From the NCBI RefSeq assembly GCF_015711015.1, contig NZ_CP064653.1, positions 1,736,001-1,800,000 on the forward strand: DNA of 64,000 nt. The letters are read 5' to 3'. This DNA comes from Methylomonas sp. LL1. GTDB taxonomy: Bacteria; Pseudomonadota; Gammaproteobacteria; Methylococcales; Methylomonadaceae. A program made the translations under genes and the position numbers. Under the pieces are notes generated by a model that was given only the letters and a program-made list of their open reading frames with translations, had not been told where the DNA came from and searched no databases. Shown one piece after another: positions 18,266 to 27,224 of the stretch; positions within the stretch are counted from its first letter, which is position 1; every line of letters begins with the position of its first letter.

Positions 18266-18898
18266 TTAAAAAGTATCGGCAGCGCGGCCCAAGTCCACGT
18301 TTGCTTGATTTGTTTGAGATTCTGCAATAAATGCCCGCATGTCTTCGTTATCGACCCGGGCATATATCTCGGCGACGCTTAGATTCACGTCTACCGAATC
18401 AAAGCGCGCTTCGTCGCCGAGAAAATAATGATTAGAAACCCAACCCTCGTTGCGGCGACAGACTTCGACATCGACGATGTCCTGCTCGATCAGCACATAT
18501 TCCTGCAGGGTTGGAATGGTTTGGTATAGGCGGCGTTTGAGGGTTTCGTCGCGGCGACGGGTGGATTTTGACAACACTTCGACGATCAGCACCGGGGTTT
18601 CAGTGTAATACTCATGTTTTGTAGAATTGTCACAAACCACCATTGTGTCAGGGTAAAAGAAATGCATGCCAACCTTGACTTTGACATCGGAAGTAAATGG
18701 TTCGCAAGGTTTGTTACGCAAGTGATTACGCAATTCGCCAAATACATTGCCAGCAATCCGATCATGATTGAGGCTGGCGCCGGTCATGGCAAACACCTGC
18801 CCGTCGACATACTCATGCTTGATCTCGCTGAGCAATTCCGCCGCCAGATAATCTTCGACCGAAATCCAGGTTTGCCTGAACCGTGGTTGTGCGCTCAT
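18266..18898 (-). CDS. Uma2-family (DUF820) putative PD-(D/E)XK endonuclease
   Basis: 210 residues with the Uma2/DUF820 pattern: KHEYVDGQVFAMTGAS near residues 26-42, PDTMVVCD in the middle (acidic metal ligand) and PVLIVEVLSKSTRRRD (E-x-L/S-K core). The fold is of the restriction-endonuclease type, but cellular function is unknown. An AGAGGAGGG ribosome site precedes the ATG. It sits 12 bases upstream of acnB and 21 bases downstream of the isocitrate dehydrogenase gene in the same direction, so it must share their transcript. Uma2 genes are abundant in cyanobacteria and scattered in other bacteria, so horizontal arrival is plausible. Confidence 0.85.
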   Translation of the reverse strand: MSAQPRFRQTWISVEDYLAAELLSEIKHEYVDGQVFAMTGASLNHDRIAGNVFGELRNHLRNKPCEPFTSDVKVKVGMHFFYPDTMVVCDNSTKHEYYTETPVLIVEVLSKSTRRRDETLKRRLYQTIPTLQEYVLIEQDIVDVEVCRRNEGWVSNHYFLGDEARFDSVDVNLSVAEIYARVDNEDMRAFIAESQTNQANVDLGRAADTF

Positions 18899-18919
18899 GA
18901 CCGCCCTCCTCTAACTGGG

Positions 18920-19930
18920 TTATTTCATCGCATCGACGATGGCCCGCCCCATTTCCCGCGTGCCGTATTGGCTATTGGAGTTCAGGTCCGGCGTAACGTA
19001 CACACCTTCGTTGACGACTTTTTCGATGGCGGTTTGCATGCGGGTAGCCGCTTCGTGTTCGCCCAAATGGTTCAACATCATCACCCCGGCCATCATGACG
19101 GCAGTCGGATTGGCGATATTTTTGCCGGCGATATCCGGCGCGCTGCCATGCACGGCTTCGAACAAGGCCGCATCCGCGCCGATATTGGCGCCGGGAATCA
19201 GGCCCAGGCCACCGACCAAGCCGGCGGTCAAATCGGACAAAATATCGCCGAACATATTGGTCGTCACCACCACATCGAATTGCTCCGGTTTCATTACCAT
19301 GTGCATGCAGGCGGCATCGATGATTTTTTCGTCGAACTCGATTTGCGGATACTTTTTCGCCACTTCCCGAGCCGTGTTCAGGAACAACCCCTGGGTAAAT
19401 TTCAGAATATTGGCTTTGTGGCAGACCGTGACTTTTTTCCGGTTATTGTCGATGGCGTATTTGAAGGCATATTCGACGATACGCTCGGAACTGTCCTTGG
19501 TGACCACCGCCAAGCTCTCGGCGATGTCTTTTTTCGGGGTCAGATAATGTTCCAATCCGACGTACAAGCCCTGGGTGTTTTCGCGAACCACCACGATATC
19601 GACATTGTCATAACGGGTTTTGACGCCCGGCCAGCTTTTGGCCGGACGCACATTGGCGTAGAGATCGTATTTTTTGCGCAATTCGACGTTGATACTTCTA
19701 AACCCCTCACCCACCATGGTGGTCAGCGGGCCCTTGAAAGCGACGCGGGTTTGGTCGATTAATTCCATGGTGGCATCCGGTAACGGGTTACCGGTTTTTT
19801 CATACGCCGACATGCCGGCTTCGGCTTCCAACCAGTTGATTTTCGCGCCGGATGCATTAATCACCGCAACCGCGGCATCCATAATCGAAGGACCTATACC
19901 ATCACCTTTAATCAACGTGACGTTATGCAT
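18920..19930 (-). CDS. NAD-dependent isocitrate dehydrogenase
   Basis: 336 residues of the isocitrate/isopropylmalate dehydrogenase family; makes 2-oxoglutarate, the carbon skeleton for nitrogen assimilation. Isocitrate specificity is supported by the Ser-x-Asn in FRSINVELR. Cofactor specificity is readable: HGSAPDIAG has Asp-Ile where NADP enzymes such as E. coli Icd have Lys-Tyr, so NAD is predicted. The metal-binding region NMFGDILSDL is present. The start follows AGGAGAG. A 3-isopropylmalate dehydrogenase is less likely given the substrate-site residues and the acnB neighbour. Confidence 0.92.
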   Translation of the reverse strand: MHNVTLIKGDGIGPSIMDAAVAVINASGAKINWLEAEAGMSAYEKTGNPLPDATMELIDQTRVAFKGPLTTMVGEGFRSINVELRKKYDLYANVRPAKSWPGVKTRYDNVDIVVVRENTQGLYVGLEHYLTPKKDIAESLAVVTKDSSERIVEYAFKYAIDNNRKKVTVCHKANILKFTQGLFLNTAREVAKKYPQIEFDEKIIDAACMHMVMKPEQFDVVVTTNMFGDILSDLTAGLVGGLGLIPGANIGADAALFEAVHGSAPDIAGKNIANPTAVMMAGVMMLNHLGEHEAATRMQTAIEKVVNEGVYVTPDLNSNSQYGTREMGRAIVDAMK

Positions 19931-20305
19931 TCACTCTCTCCTGAGGGTTTAAAAAACTATTAATCATACACATTTTCAAGGTTGACGGACAGCGACCGAA
20001 CCGCCTGACCACTAATAGCTTTTCGCCAAGACTAGAAGCAGAATAACTATTCAGCGCCATTTCAGGCGCGGGTGGTTTATCCCCATCTCCGGCTGGAGAG
20101 TGATTTTGTGAAAAAAGGAGCGAATCATCCTTCGAGTCGAAGAACCGGACTCCACGATAGAACAAGCAACCTTGTAGTATTGGCAACTAATAAGCAAAAT
20201 ACATACCGATCAAGCGTGCCCTTTAAATCCTGAAATAGGGGGCGTTTTTCCAATGTATCCCGCACCAATAAACAACAGATCATGCCCATATCGGTGCAAG
20301 TGGAG
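19931..20305. other. 375-base gap upstream of icd, no gene
   Basis: Bases 19931-20305 separate the icd start from the SRPBCC gene. It should hold the promoter of the icd-uma2-acnB transcript, but I could not pick convincing -35/-10 boxes. A small stem is visible at 20054-20069 (GCGCC with GGCGC). An 87-codon frame on the minus strand lacks coding character and is not called. Confidence 0.4.
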
Positions 20306-20839
20306 CTACCCGCCCGCTTCCACTATCGCTTTGATTGCCGACAAGCCCTGTTCGAACTGGGTTCCAACCATTTTGTCGCAATTCATGATTAAACCCATGG
20401 CTTTGCCGATGAAGTTATTGCTTCCGGACATGCTCCAAGTCACGACGGTTTGATTGCCCTCCGGCTTGAACGTGAACTCCGCGGTATTGCTTGCCTTGAA
20501 AGGCTTCAAAAACTCAAGTTTAAAGCGGATTAATTCATCCGGGCGACTTTCAATAATCGTCATACTGCCTTCGCCTACCTTGTGATTGCCGGACCAGCGC
20601 ATAATGGCACCGACGCCCGCTTCCGCCCCTTCAAAAACACTTTTGGCCGCCGGATCGAGTTTCGCCCAGGGCGACCACGCATCCCATTTGTGTAAATCGT
20701 TAACCTGAGCAAAAACAACCGACGCGGGCGCGGACAGGGTGGCGAATCGGGTTACTTGAAAATCAGCCGGTTGCCTGGCTACGACTATCACAAACACTAC
20801 AACAGCGATTAAAATTAGAACTAGAATCAAGTCCAACAT
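20306..20839 (-). CDS. SRPBCC-fold (polyketide cyclase/START-like) protein, membrane anchored
   Basis: 177 residues. Residues 1-22 (LDLILVLILIAVVVFVIVV) form one membrane helix or signal anchor. The rest matches the SRPBCC helix-grip fold: SAPASVVFAQVNDLHKWDAWSPW, then MRWSGNHKVGEGSM and a C-terminal long helix. Proteins of this type bind hydrophobic ligands; none can be named here. An AGGGG ribosome site precedes the ATG. It appears monocistronic. Confidence 0.85.
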   Translation of the reverse strand: MLDLILVLILIAVVVFVIVVARQPADFQVTRFATLSAPASVVFAQVNDLHKWDAWSPWAKLDPAAKSVFEGAEAGVGAIMRWSGNHKVGEGSMTIIESRPDELIRFKLEFLKPFKASNTAEFTFKPEGNQTVVTWSMSGSNNFIGKAMGLIMNCDKMVGTQFEQGLSAIKAIVEAGG

Positions 20840-21094
20840 GACACACCCCTATTTTAACCAACAAAAACAGTATTATAGATCAAAATAACCCACTCGCGCA
20901 CCATAGTCTATTTGCTAACCCGCACAACGAATTCGCTGGACCAGGTTAATTCCGAATCAGCAGGAAGCGTGCAAAATATCAACCCGCAACCAACATAAAC
21001 TCTAGCCACCCATCGGGTGCCATCGTTATTAGCCATGAATGATTTATGAATAAGCTGTATAGTTTCCGCACTTGATAAATAAGCAGCCGATTCC

Positions 21095-21358
21095 ATGAAA
21101 ATATTGATACGCAATCTTCCCCGCATCACAACTGAAGCAGAATTACGGAAAATGTTCGAGGAACACGGCACGGTGCAGTCTTGCTCGTTGGTCCTAGATA
21201 AAGAGACCGGTGTTTCCAAGGGGTTTGGTTTTGTTGAGATGCCCAAGCCCGGCGAAGCCAAGGCTGCAATCAAACTACTCAACAACCAGGAAGTCGACGG
21301 CAGCAAAATCCGCGTCAAAAAAGCCGAGGCGAAAACAAGCGGCGACACAAATGATTAA
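21095..21358 (+). CDS. RRM-domain RNA-binding protein
   Basis: 87 residues, a single RNA recognition motif with RNP2 ILIRNLP at the N-terminus and RNP1 SKGFGFVEM near residues 42-50, followed by a short Lys-rich tail. Such small Rbp proteins occur in cyanobacteria and many proteobacteria and are often cold- or stress-linked; targets here are unknown. The 255-base region upstream contains no other gene and no strong Shine-Dalgarno. Its stop overlaps the ATG of a 36-codon frame. Confidence 0.93.
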   Translation: MKILIRNLPRITTEAELRKMFEEHGTVQSCSLVLDKETGVSKGFGFVEMPKPGEAKAAIKLLNNQEVDGSKIRVKKAEAKTSGDTND

Positions 21359-21461
21359 ACCTCCTCTGTACCGCCTGACACTACTAACACCTGACAGAAA
21401 AGCAGCATGGGAAAAATTGGCCCGTTATCTCGACTCCAACCGCTACCCTTCATTTTTTTGA
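21351..21461 (+). CDS. Possible 36-residue protein overlapping the RRM gene
   Basis: A frame beginning MIKPPLYRLTLLTPDR whose ATG overlaps the last codons and stop of the RRM gene (8 bases), ending in TGA at 21459-21461. The overlap would allow coupled translation. Composition (basic and aromatic, with DRKAAWEKLARYL) could be a small helical peptide, but there is no family resemblance I recognise. It may be non-coding. Confidence 0.25.
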   Translation: MIKPPLYRLTLLTPDRKAAWEKLARYLDSNRYPSFF

Positions 21462-21522
21462 CCCCGCCCGATACAGCCTTGCTTGGATCGATCCCGCCGC
21501 GCCCACTACATTAAATACAGCG

Positions 21523-22647
21523 TCATCCAAGCATTTCTTTATAAAGCGACAGGGTTTTCGCGACCACGTGTTCCGTTGAGAATTCTTGTTCGATGCGCTG
21601 CCGTCCACGCTGCCCCAATCGGTGCATGAGCCTTGGATCGGCTATTAACTGCTCAAGCGCAAGAGCAAGTGCTTCGGGATTGCGTACCGGCACCAGCAAG
21701 CCGTTCTCCCCATCCCTGACTGCCTCCCGGCAACCTGGCACATCGGTCGCCACACAAGGTAATCCAGCCGCCATTGCTTCCAGCAATGCTTTTGGCAAAC
21801 CCTCCCGATATGAAGGTAAACATGCGATATCGGCCTGTTGCAACACTTCCGGAATATCCGACCTGTGCCCCCACCAGTCAACGACACCTTGTGCACTCCA
21901 TTGCAACAAAACGGATTTATCGATAGCAGCATGATTATGTTGGTCGATATCTCCTACCAAGACAAAACGGGCGACTACCCCGCGTTGCTTCAATATCCTG
22001 GCGGCCTCAATAAATTCCATAATGCCTTTATCCTTAAGCATTCTTGCCACCAGCACGACGACAACCTCTCCGGTAGTCTTTGTGGATGGGTGAAACTCGC
22101 TCAGATCGACGCCAGCCCCCTTGATCAACACAGCATCCTCGGGCCTGACAGCTCCCTCTTGAACAAAAGACCCAAGATCATCCTGATTCTCGAAAATAAC
22201 CTTGCTTCCCCGAGGATTGATTAATAAACGATAACCGAATTTTAGAAAAGGTCGAAGCAGGCGAGCCTTTAAATCGTTTGAGGAAAAGACATATCCCATC
22301 CCGACCGGAGCATTGACAATCCCACGGATCCCCGTAAGAAGAGCGGCAAGTGAACCGTAGAGTATCGGCTTTGAGGCAATATGGTGAACGAGAGTGGGCT
22401 TCTCCCGACGATAAATTTCGAGAATCGCTAAAAAGACTCTCAATTCGCTAAGCGGATTGAGGGATTTCCGGGAAAACTCTAACGCAATGAACTTCATATC
22501 TTGCGCTCGAACCAAGTCGGCCTTGTCCCGCTCTCTTGCAACAACTAAAACATCATAACCGGCGTCGCGAGCAGCCATTGCTCGAGCAAGGAAATGCGAA
22601 CAAAAAAACCAATCCTCGGTAATCAAGAACAACAACCGTGGTCTCAT
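21523..22647 (-). CDS. Family-4 glycosyltransferase (PglA/EpsD-like)
   Basis: 374 residues with the GT-B fold. The N-terminal half begins RPRLLFLITEDWFFCSHF, and the C-terminal half carries the nucleotide-sugar motif YREGLPKALLEAMAAGLP and the ADVARMLKDKG-type start (LVARMLKDKG). It transfers a sugar from an activated donor to a polysaccharide or lipid-linked intermediate on the cytoplasmic face. It is the last gene of the long minus-strand surface-polysaccharide cluster and overlaps its upstream neighbour by 4 bases. Donor and acceptor cannot be read from sequence. Confidence 0.9.
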   Translation of the reverse strand: MRPRLLFLITEDWFFCSHFLARAMAARDAGYDVLVVARERDKADLVRAQDMKFIALEFSRKSLNPLSELRVFLAILEIYRREKPTLVHHIASKPILYGSLAALLTGIRGIVNAPVGMGYVFSSNDLKARLLRPFLKFGYRLLINPRGSKVIFENQDDLGSFVQEGAVRPEDAVLIKGAGVDLSEFHPSTKTTGEVVVVLVARMLKDKGIMEFIEAARILKQRGVVARFVLVGDIDQHNHAAIDKSVLLQWSAQGVVDWWGHRSDIPEVLQQADIACLPSYREGLPKALLEAMAAGLPCVATDVPGCREAVRDGENGLLVPVRNPEALALALEQLIADPRLMHRLGQRGRQRIEQEFSTEHVVAKTLSLYKEMLG

Positions 22648-23534
22648 GATGAAGCCACCTTGACTTTAGCTAAAGAGGCCTGAAGTTGCTCGACGGCATA
22701 ATGAGACGGCTGCTCCCCCATACGCCGAAAATATAGGGATTCTCCTCCCGGAATCGATGCAATTGCATCAATAGCAGACTTAACCAGGAATGAACCCAAC
22801 GCCATTAAAAAGCTAATCCAATCACCCTGCCCCCAAAAAAACTTCAATTGCGCCCAACATAAGGTTCTACGGGCCAGGAAAGTACGCCGAAACTGAAACT
22901 TTCCCTGTCGATAACCCAAGAGGATATCGTCAAGGCAAGCATACCGACTGGACGAATGAGCTCGAAGCAGCAATTCCTGATCCTCGGCCCGCAGCACTTC
23001 CGGGTATCGATAAGGATACCGCAAAAACCATTCCCGCCGCCCCATCCAGGTAGGATGAGGGAGCGGGATGTTTCGCCATGTTTGAGAACACAAAGCTTGA
23101 TGAGTGGCGGCAAACGGGAGTAGTCCGACGACATTGGCCGGGTTACGGAACACTACAGCACGACATCCTAACAAATCAATCTCGGGGTGGATCTCGAGAT
23201 ACGCCACCTGTTTGGCTAGGCGATCAGGAAAGCAGACATCATCGGCATCCATGCGGGCAATGTATTTGCCGCTGGCTAGGCTAACCCCTTGATTCAGGCG
23301 AGCGGCCAAGCCCTTCGAAGTTCCGTCTGTAACAATCCTGATTCGTGGATCGCTAAAAGACTTTACTGTATCCAAGGAACCATCCGTTGATCCGTCGTCT
23401 AGAAAAATCAGCTCAAAATCAGAAAAAGTTTGGGATAAAACCGAGTTCAAGGCGGCAGAAAGCGCCGCCCCCCCATTTTTGCATGGGAGCAATATCGAAA
23501 TCACTGGGGAAGGAGGTAAATATGGAAAATTCAT
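22644..23534 (-). CDS. Family-2 glycosyltransferase
   Basis: About 296 residues from the ATG at 23534; a TTG six codons upstream (23552) would give 302. A GT-A fold is seen: ISILLPCKNGGAALSAAL, FLDDGSTDGS and the metal-binding RMDADDVCFPDRL (DxD), plus VLRAEDQELLLR in the acceptor region. A hydrophobic stretch near 240-265 may associate with the membrane. It overlaps the next gene by 4 bases in an ATGA arrangement, so the two are translated together. It is a polysaccharide-assembly enzyme of unknown sugar. Confidence 0.88.
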   Translation of the reverse strand: MNFPYLPPSPVISILLPCKNGGAALSAALNSVLSQTFSDFELIFLDDGSTDGSLDTVKSFSDPRIRIVTDGTSKGLAARLNQGVSLASGKYIARMDADDVCFPDRLAKQVAYLEIHPEIDLLGCRAVVFRNPANVVGLLPFAATHQALCSQTWRNIPLPHPTWMGRREWFLRYPYRYPEVLRAEDQELLLRAHSSSRYACLDDILLGYRQGKFQFRRTFLARRTLCWAQLKFFWGQGDWISFLMALGSFLVKSAIDAIASIPGGESLYFRRMGEQPSHYAVEQLQASLAKVKVASS

Positions 23535-23722
23535 TAACGGTACTCGGGGCAACTAAACACTAGAATTCATAATCTTGCTCATTTGATTAAATTAAAATTA
23601 ATCTTTTTCAAGACCAGAAAACGCCAAACGATTGGCCTTTCAATATCACGCCCGAAAACAAAGGAAGCCCAGACTCATGTAATGGCAGGATGGAACCGTT
23701 GTTACATGAGCGCTATAGACAT

Positions 23723-24661
23723 TTACGAATCAAGCATCTTTTTTAGAATGCCTGCCCACATTTCAGTGAGTCCTTCATCGAAAGACACCTTGGGCTGCCA
23801 GCCAGAACAATACAATAACTTGCCAAAGCTGAGCACATTCGCCGGAACATCAAAACCCCGCGCCGATTCGGAACTCACTTCAATTGAATATCCGTCACGG
23901 CTTACAATAGGCTCAATTGCATCCAACACATCACGATTCGAGCGGCCTACACCAGTGCCAATATTGTATATTTCCCCGGAATCTCCCTTTTCTAAAGCGC
24001 ACAATATGCCAGAGGCAATATCCCTCACATGCACATAATCTCTAATCGTGCCGTGTTCCCCGAAAACAGTGACTTTATTTCCCTGAATAACCCGCCCCAT
24101 GGCCGTGGCGATAAAGCCTTGCCCCGTGAACGGCTGCTGACCAAGACCATAAGCATTCGCAGGTCGGACAATCGTCGCCGGGACATCATGCAAGCGATGA
24201 AACATCAACGCATACTTTTCTATGGTCAGTTTTGTAATACCGTAAGGAGAGATGGGGGCTGTAATATCCTCTTCAATAATAGGCAATCGGCTCGCTTGAC
24301 CGTAAACCGTTCCTCCCGAAGAAACGATGACCACCCGGTTTAAACGTCCATGATCCCTTGCCTCCTCCAGCAATGTTACGCTTGGCGGCAAATTCGATTG
24401 CAGGTCAAACACCGGGTTAGCGAAGCTTGTTTGTGGAACCGTCGCATAGGCCAAATCAATGACTTCCCCACAATCGGCAATGGCTCGGCGTAACAAGGCC
24501 CGATCGCCATAATCGCAGGTTAAATAGGTAGCCGCCCGCTCCAAAGACTCAGGGCGGGTTGTACTGCGACCCAAGACTAAAACATCTCTACCGGAATTTA
24601 ATAGCTCTCGAACCAGGTGAGAGCCTATAAAACCACCACCGCCAATTACACAGGTTCTCAT
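23723..24661 (-). CDS. NAD-dependent sugar epimerase/dehydratase (extended SDR)
   Basis: 312 residues. N-terminal NAD motif GGGGFIGSH, a Ser-Ser-Gly triad segment (VSSGGTVYG), the catalytic YGITKL (Tyr-x-x-x-Lys) and RPANAYG. It fits the UDP-glucose/galactose 4-epimerase-like group, which makes a nucleotide-sugar precursor. It overlaps the upstream GT4 gene by 4 bases. The precise reaction (4-epimerisation versus reduction) is uncertain. Confidence 0.88.
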   Translation of the reverse strand: MRTCVIGGGGFIGSHLVRELLNSGRDVLVLGRSTTRPESLERAATYLTCDYGDRALLRRAIADCGEVIDLAYATVPQTSFANPVFDLQSNLPPSVTLLEEARDHGRLNRVVIVSSGGTVYGQASRLPIIEEDITAPISPYGITKLTIEKYALMFHRLHDVPATIVRPANAYGLGQQPFTGQGFIATAMGRVIQGNKVTVFGEHGTIRDYVHVRDIASGILCALEKGDSGEIYNIGTGVGRSNRDVLDAIEPIVSRDGYSIEVSSESARGFDVPANVLSFGKLLYCSGWQPKVSFDEGLTEMWAGILKKMLDS

Positions 24662-26223
24662 GGTTTATTGTTTTCCATGGAAGATTGTCCACCACTAAGA
24701 ATACTCTCATAGCGCCTTGAAATAGCCTCCCAAGTGAATCTCTCTTCCCAAGCCAAACGTCCCGTTTGTCCAAGAGTTTCCAATTGCTGTCTTGACGACA
24801 TTGCTTTGGCTATTTCTTTTGCAAGCCTTTCTGGCTTCACGCGAGTATATCCTCGCTCATCCTTAGGAGCAGGACAAATAATGCCGGCACCAGTCCATTG
24901 AGCAATTTCTTCCGCATTGCCAACCGGTACCGAAAGAAATGGGGTTCCAGCAGCAGCGGATTCGTATAGAACCAACGGAGAATATTCAATATTCGAAGCA
25001 AACACAAAAAGGTCCGCCGCCATGTATGCCTGAACCAATTCCGGTCTTGGAAAGTCCGTAACCAGCAGCATTTTATCGGGGCCTTGCCGCTTGGCTTCAC
25101 CTATCCAAAATTCGAGCGGGTTGGCGGACAGACGAAGACTGGCCGGAAACCATGCTGCTTGACTAAAACGGGCCAATTTCGGCTCTAAATGGCTGTGCAG
25201 CCTAGATCGAACCCCCAAAAAACCCTCATTACAAAACACCTGAGCAGTCCGGGCGGCAAGCCCCAAAAAGCGGCGAATACGCACCTTCTTATTATCGGTA
25301 ATTAATCGAATACGATAGCGAACCCCAGCCCAGCCTTCCTTTCGATAAACCCCCGGCAAGCGGCACAAAAGTCCGGAAACCCGCTTTATTCGTCTTGTAA
25401 TATAAGATGATTCTCTAAATTCATCCTGAGGCCCATCATAGTCAGCACTGGGTTCTACAGATTCTGGCCCGAATCCTACAGACTCATGCTCCAATCCAAG
25501 TTCTACAGCCGGTTTTGGAGGAGGGTTGCCATTAAGAATAAGGGTGACATGTTGCTTTGAGGCTTTGAGGCGAACAAAGGCTTCAACCAGCTCACGATGG
25601 CCTTTAACTCCGGTCATACTACCGACAGTCAATAGCACAAAACTTGACTCGGGTATGCTATGTCTCAACCGGAAATCCGGGTCGGGAGCAACCGAAAACT
25701 CAATCTCACTCGCCCCATTCGGCAATATGCTCAAGTTAGTGATCCCGTGAGCACGTGCGAAATCCGTGTCCCGATAACGTTCCGCATAAAAAATCAAGTG
25801 ATCAAACTTGCGAAGAATATCGGGCAAATCTTTGAAATAGCCGACATAGGTCGGTTCAAAAAGTCCGGAGAAACCACACGGAATAAAAACCTTGCGGATG
25901 TTGATAGAGTCTAGGACGGGCCAAAGCGCATCAAATGTCCATTGCTGTGCTGCCTTGATCATCAAGGCATCGCAAGGAAAGTTTTTGACGAAATTCCGAT
26001 AATTTTCAATCTCTCCTTCCATTCCGCGCACCAGATTACCGGTAACGCCAAATTCGACGATCTTTACCCCGTTGTATTCCGAGAACTGCCGGTCTGCAAG
26101 ACGTGTCGTCGCAACGGTGACTTCGTGTCCTCTCAACACCAACCGTTCGGCAATCTGCCGCATAACTTCCTGGACACCACCAACACTCGGAAAATAGAAC
26201 TCACAACAAAACAACAAACGCAT
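24658..26223 (-). CDS. Family-4 glycosyltransferase with a long internal insertion
   Basis: 521 residues from the ATG at 26223, which has AAGAGGA just upstream; a longer frame from 26385 lacks support and would overlap the previous gene. N-terminal GT-B half: CCEFYFPSVGGVQEVMRQIA; LTVGSMTGVKGHRELVEAF follows near 200. The second half resumes at about 380 with the donor motif SNIEYSPLVLYESAAAGTP. Between them, residues about 236-380 form an insertion not found in standard GT4 enzymes. It is acidic at first, then strongly basic, with two related pieces, KEGWAGVRYRIRL and NEGFLGVRSRLHS. The enzyme probably still transfers a sugar; the insert may bind membrane or partner proteins. Confidence 0.85.
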   Translation of the reverse strand: MRLLFCCEFYFPSVGGVQEVMRQIAERLVLRGHEVTVATTRLADRQFSEYNGVKIVEFGVTGNLVRGMEGEIENYRNFVKNFPCDALMIKAAQQWTFDALWPVLDSINIRKVFIPCGFSGLFEPTYVGYFKDLPDILRKFDHLIFYAERYRDTDFARAHGITNLSILPNGASEIEFSVAPDPDFRLRHSIPESSFVLLTVGSMTGVKGHRELVEAFVRLKASKQHVTLILNGNPPPKPAVELGLEHESVGFGPESVEPSADYDGPQDEFRESSYITRRIKRVSGLLCRLPGVYRKEGWAGVRYRIRLITDNKKVRIRRFLGLAARTAQVFCNEGFLGVRSRLHSHLEPKLARFSQAAWFPASLRLSANPLEFWIGEAKRQGPDKMLLVTDFPRPELVQAYMAADLFVFASNIEYSPLVLYESAAAGTPFLSVPVGNAEEIAQWTGAGIICPAPKDERGYTRVKPERLAKEIAKAMSSRQQLETLGQTGRLAWEERFTWEAISRRYESILSGGQSSMENNKP

Positions 26224-26237
26224 ACAATCCTCTTGTA

Positions 26238-27224
26238 TCAAGCGGCGGTCAATCCGAGCAGGCGACCTGCTCTTCGTAAATATCTCAAAATCGGCTTGGC
26301 CCAGTGCGCATTTGCGCGGTGAAGCGCCCATTGATAACGCAGAATTCGCGCTCTTTCCTCCGCCATGGCCATGACTGGTGGGCAATCTTTCGCGAGCTTA
26401 TCGCCGGCACTAAGAACAGCTTTCGTTATCCGATCAATGTTAGGCCTTGATGACAAGCGGTGAAAGGCCGAATGAGTCAGAGCGGCCACATCCACCGAAT
26501 CCGAATCCGGCTCGGATAAGCCATTGGCGAAAGCCAGATTCTCGGCACTGATGGTTACCAGACGATCCAAAAAAGGATTCGGCCCGCTGCGAGACATGCT
26601 TTGAGGCACCTCGCGATAGATCAATAGCCTTTCCGGAAGGTTGGCAACCTTGCAATGCCGAGCCATGCGGGACCACAATTCGTAATCTTCCGGGGGTTGG
26701 CGCAACGGGTCTGTCGTGTAACCGCCAATTGACTGCACAGTCTCCTTTCGTAACATGACAGAGCTATGCACAAAAGGATTATTGAAAAGCAGATCGAAAC
26801 TAAGAATTCCGTGCTCCGTGGGATGGTCGTGGGCTCGTTCCGAGGGTTGATCCCCCACCCATATCTCCGCCCTCGAACCAAGCAACCCACACTCCGGATG
26901 TGCCTCCATATAGGAAAGCTGCTTCTCCAGACGATTGGGATGACTCAGATCATCTTGGTCCTGTCGGGCGATATAGCGCCCTCGAGCCAAGGAAATGCCA
27001 CGATTCAATGTAGCCGCAAGCCCCATGTTTTCCTGGTGCACTACCTTGACGCGTGGATCATCAATGGCATCCAGCAACAAAGCGGACTCGTCCTTGGAAC
27101 CGTCATTAATGATCAGAAATTCAAATTGGGTATAAGTCTGACTCAGAATCGAATCAATCGCTTTGCGTAGATCTGCAGCGCCGTTATAAACCGGCATCAA
27201 GACCGTAATCATCAGTTCACTCAT
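26238..27224 (-). CDS. Family-2 glycosyltransferase
   Basis: 328 residues from the ATG at 27224, which overlaps the stop of the fucosyltransferase gene in an ATGA arrangement and has GGGTGA upstream; an ATG 12 bases earlier is less well placed. GT-A motifs: TVLMPVYNGAADLRKAIDS, IINDGSKDES and RQDQDDLSHPNRLEKQ (DxD-like), then PPEDYELWSRMA. The C-terminus is long and basic. It belongs to the polysaccharide cluster; sugar specificity is unknown. Confidence 0.9.
   Translation of the reverse strand: MSELMITVLMPVYNGAADLRKAIDSILSQTYTQFEFLIINDGSKDESALLLDAIDDPRVKVVHQENMGLAATLNRGISLARGRYIARQDQDDLSHPNRLEKQLSYMEAHPECGLLGSRAEIWVGDQPSERAHDHPTEHGILSFDLLFNNPFVHSSVMLRKETVQSIGGYTTDPLRQPPEDYELWSRMARHCKVANLPERLLIYREVPQSMSRSGPNPFLDRLVTISAENLAFANGLSEPDSDSVDVAALTHSAFHRLSSRPNIDRITKAVLSAGDKLAKDCPPVMAMAEERARILRYQWALHRANAHWAKPILRYLRRAGRLLGLTAA

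Noticed and set aside
18614-19762. 382-codon plus-strand frame
   Set aside because: Long but antisense to the Uma2 and isocitrate dehydrogenase genes; composition typical of a reverse-frame artefact.
19923-20186. 87-codon minus-strand frame upstream of icd
   Set aside because: Overlaps the icd start, no domain, and low-quality composition; likely leader DNA.
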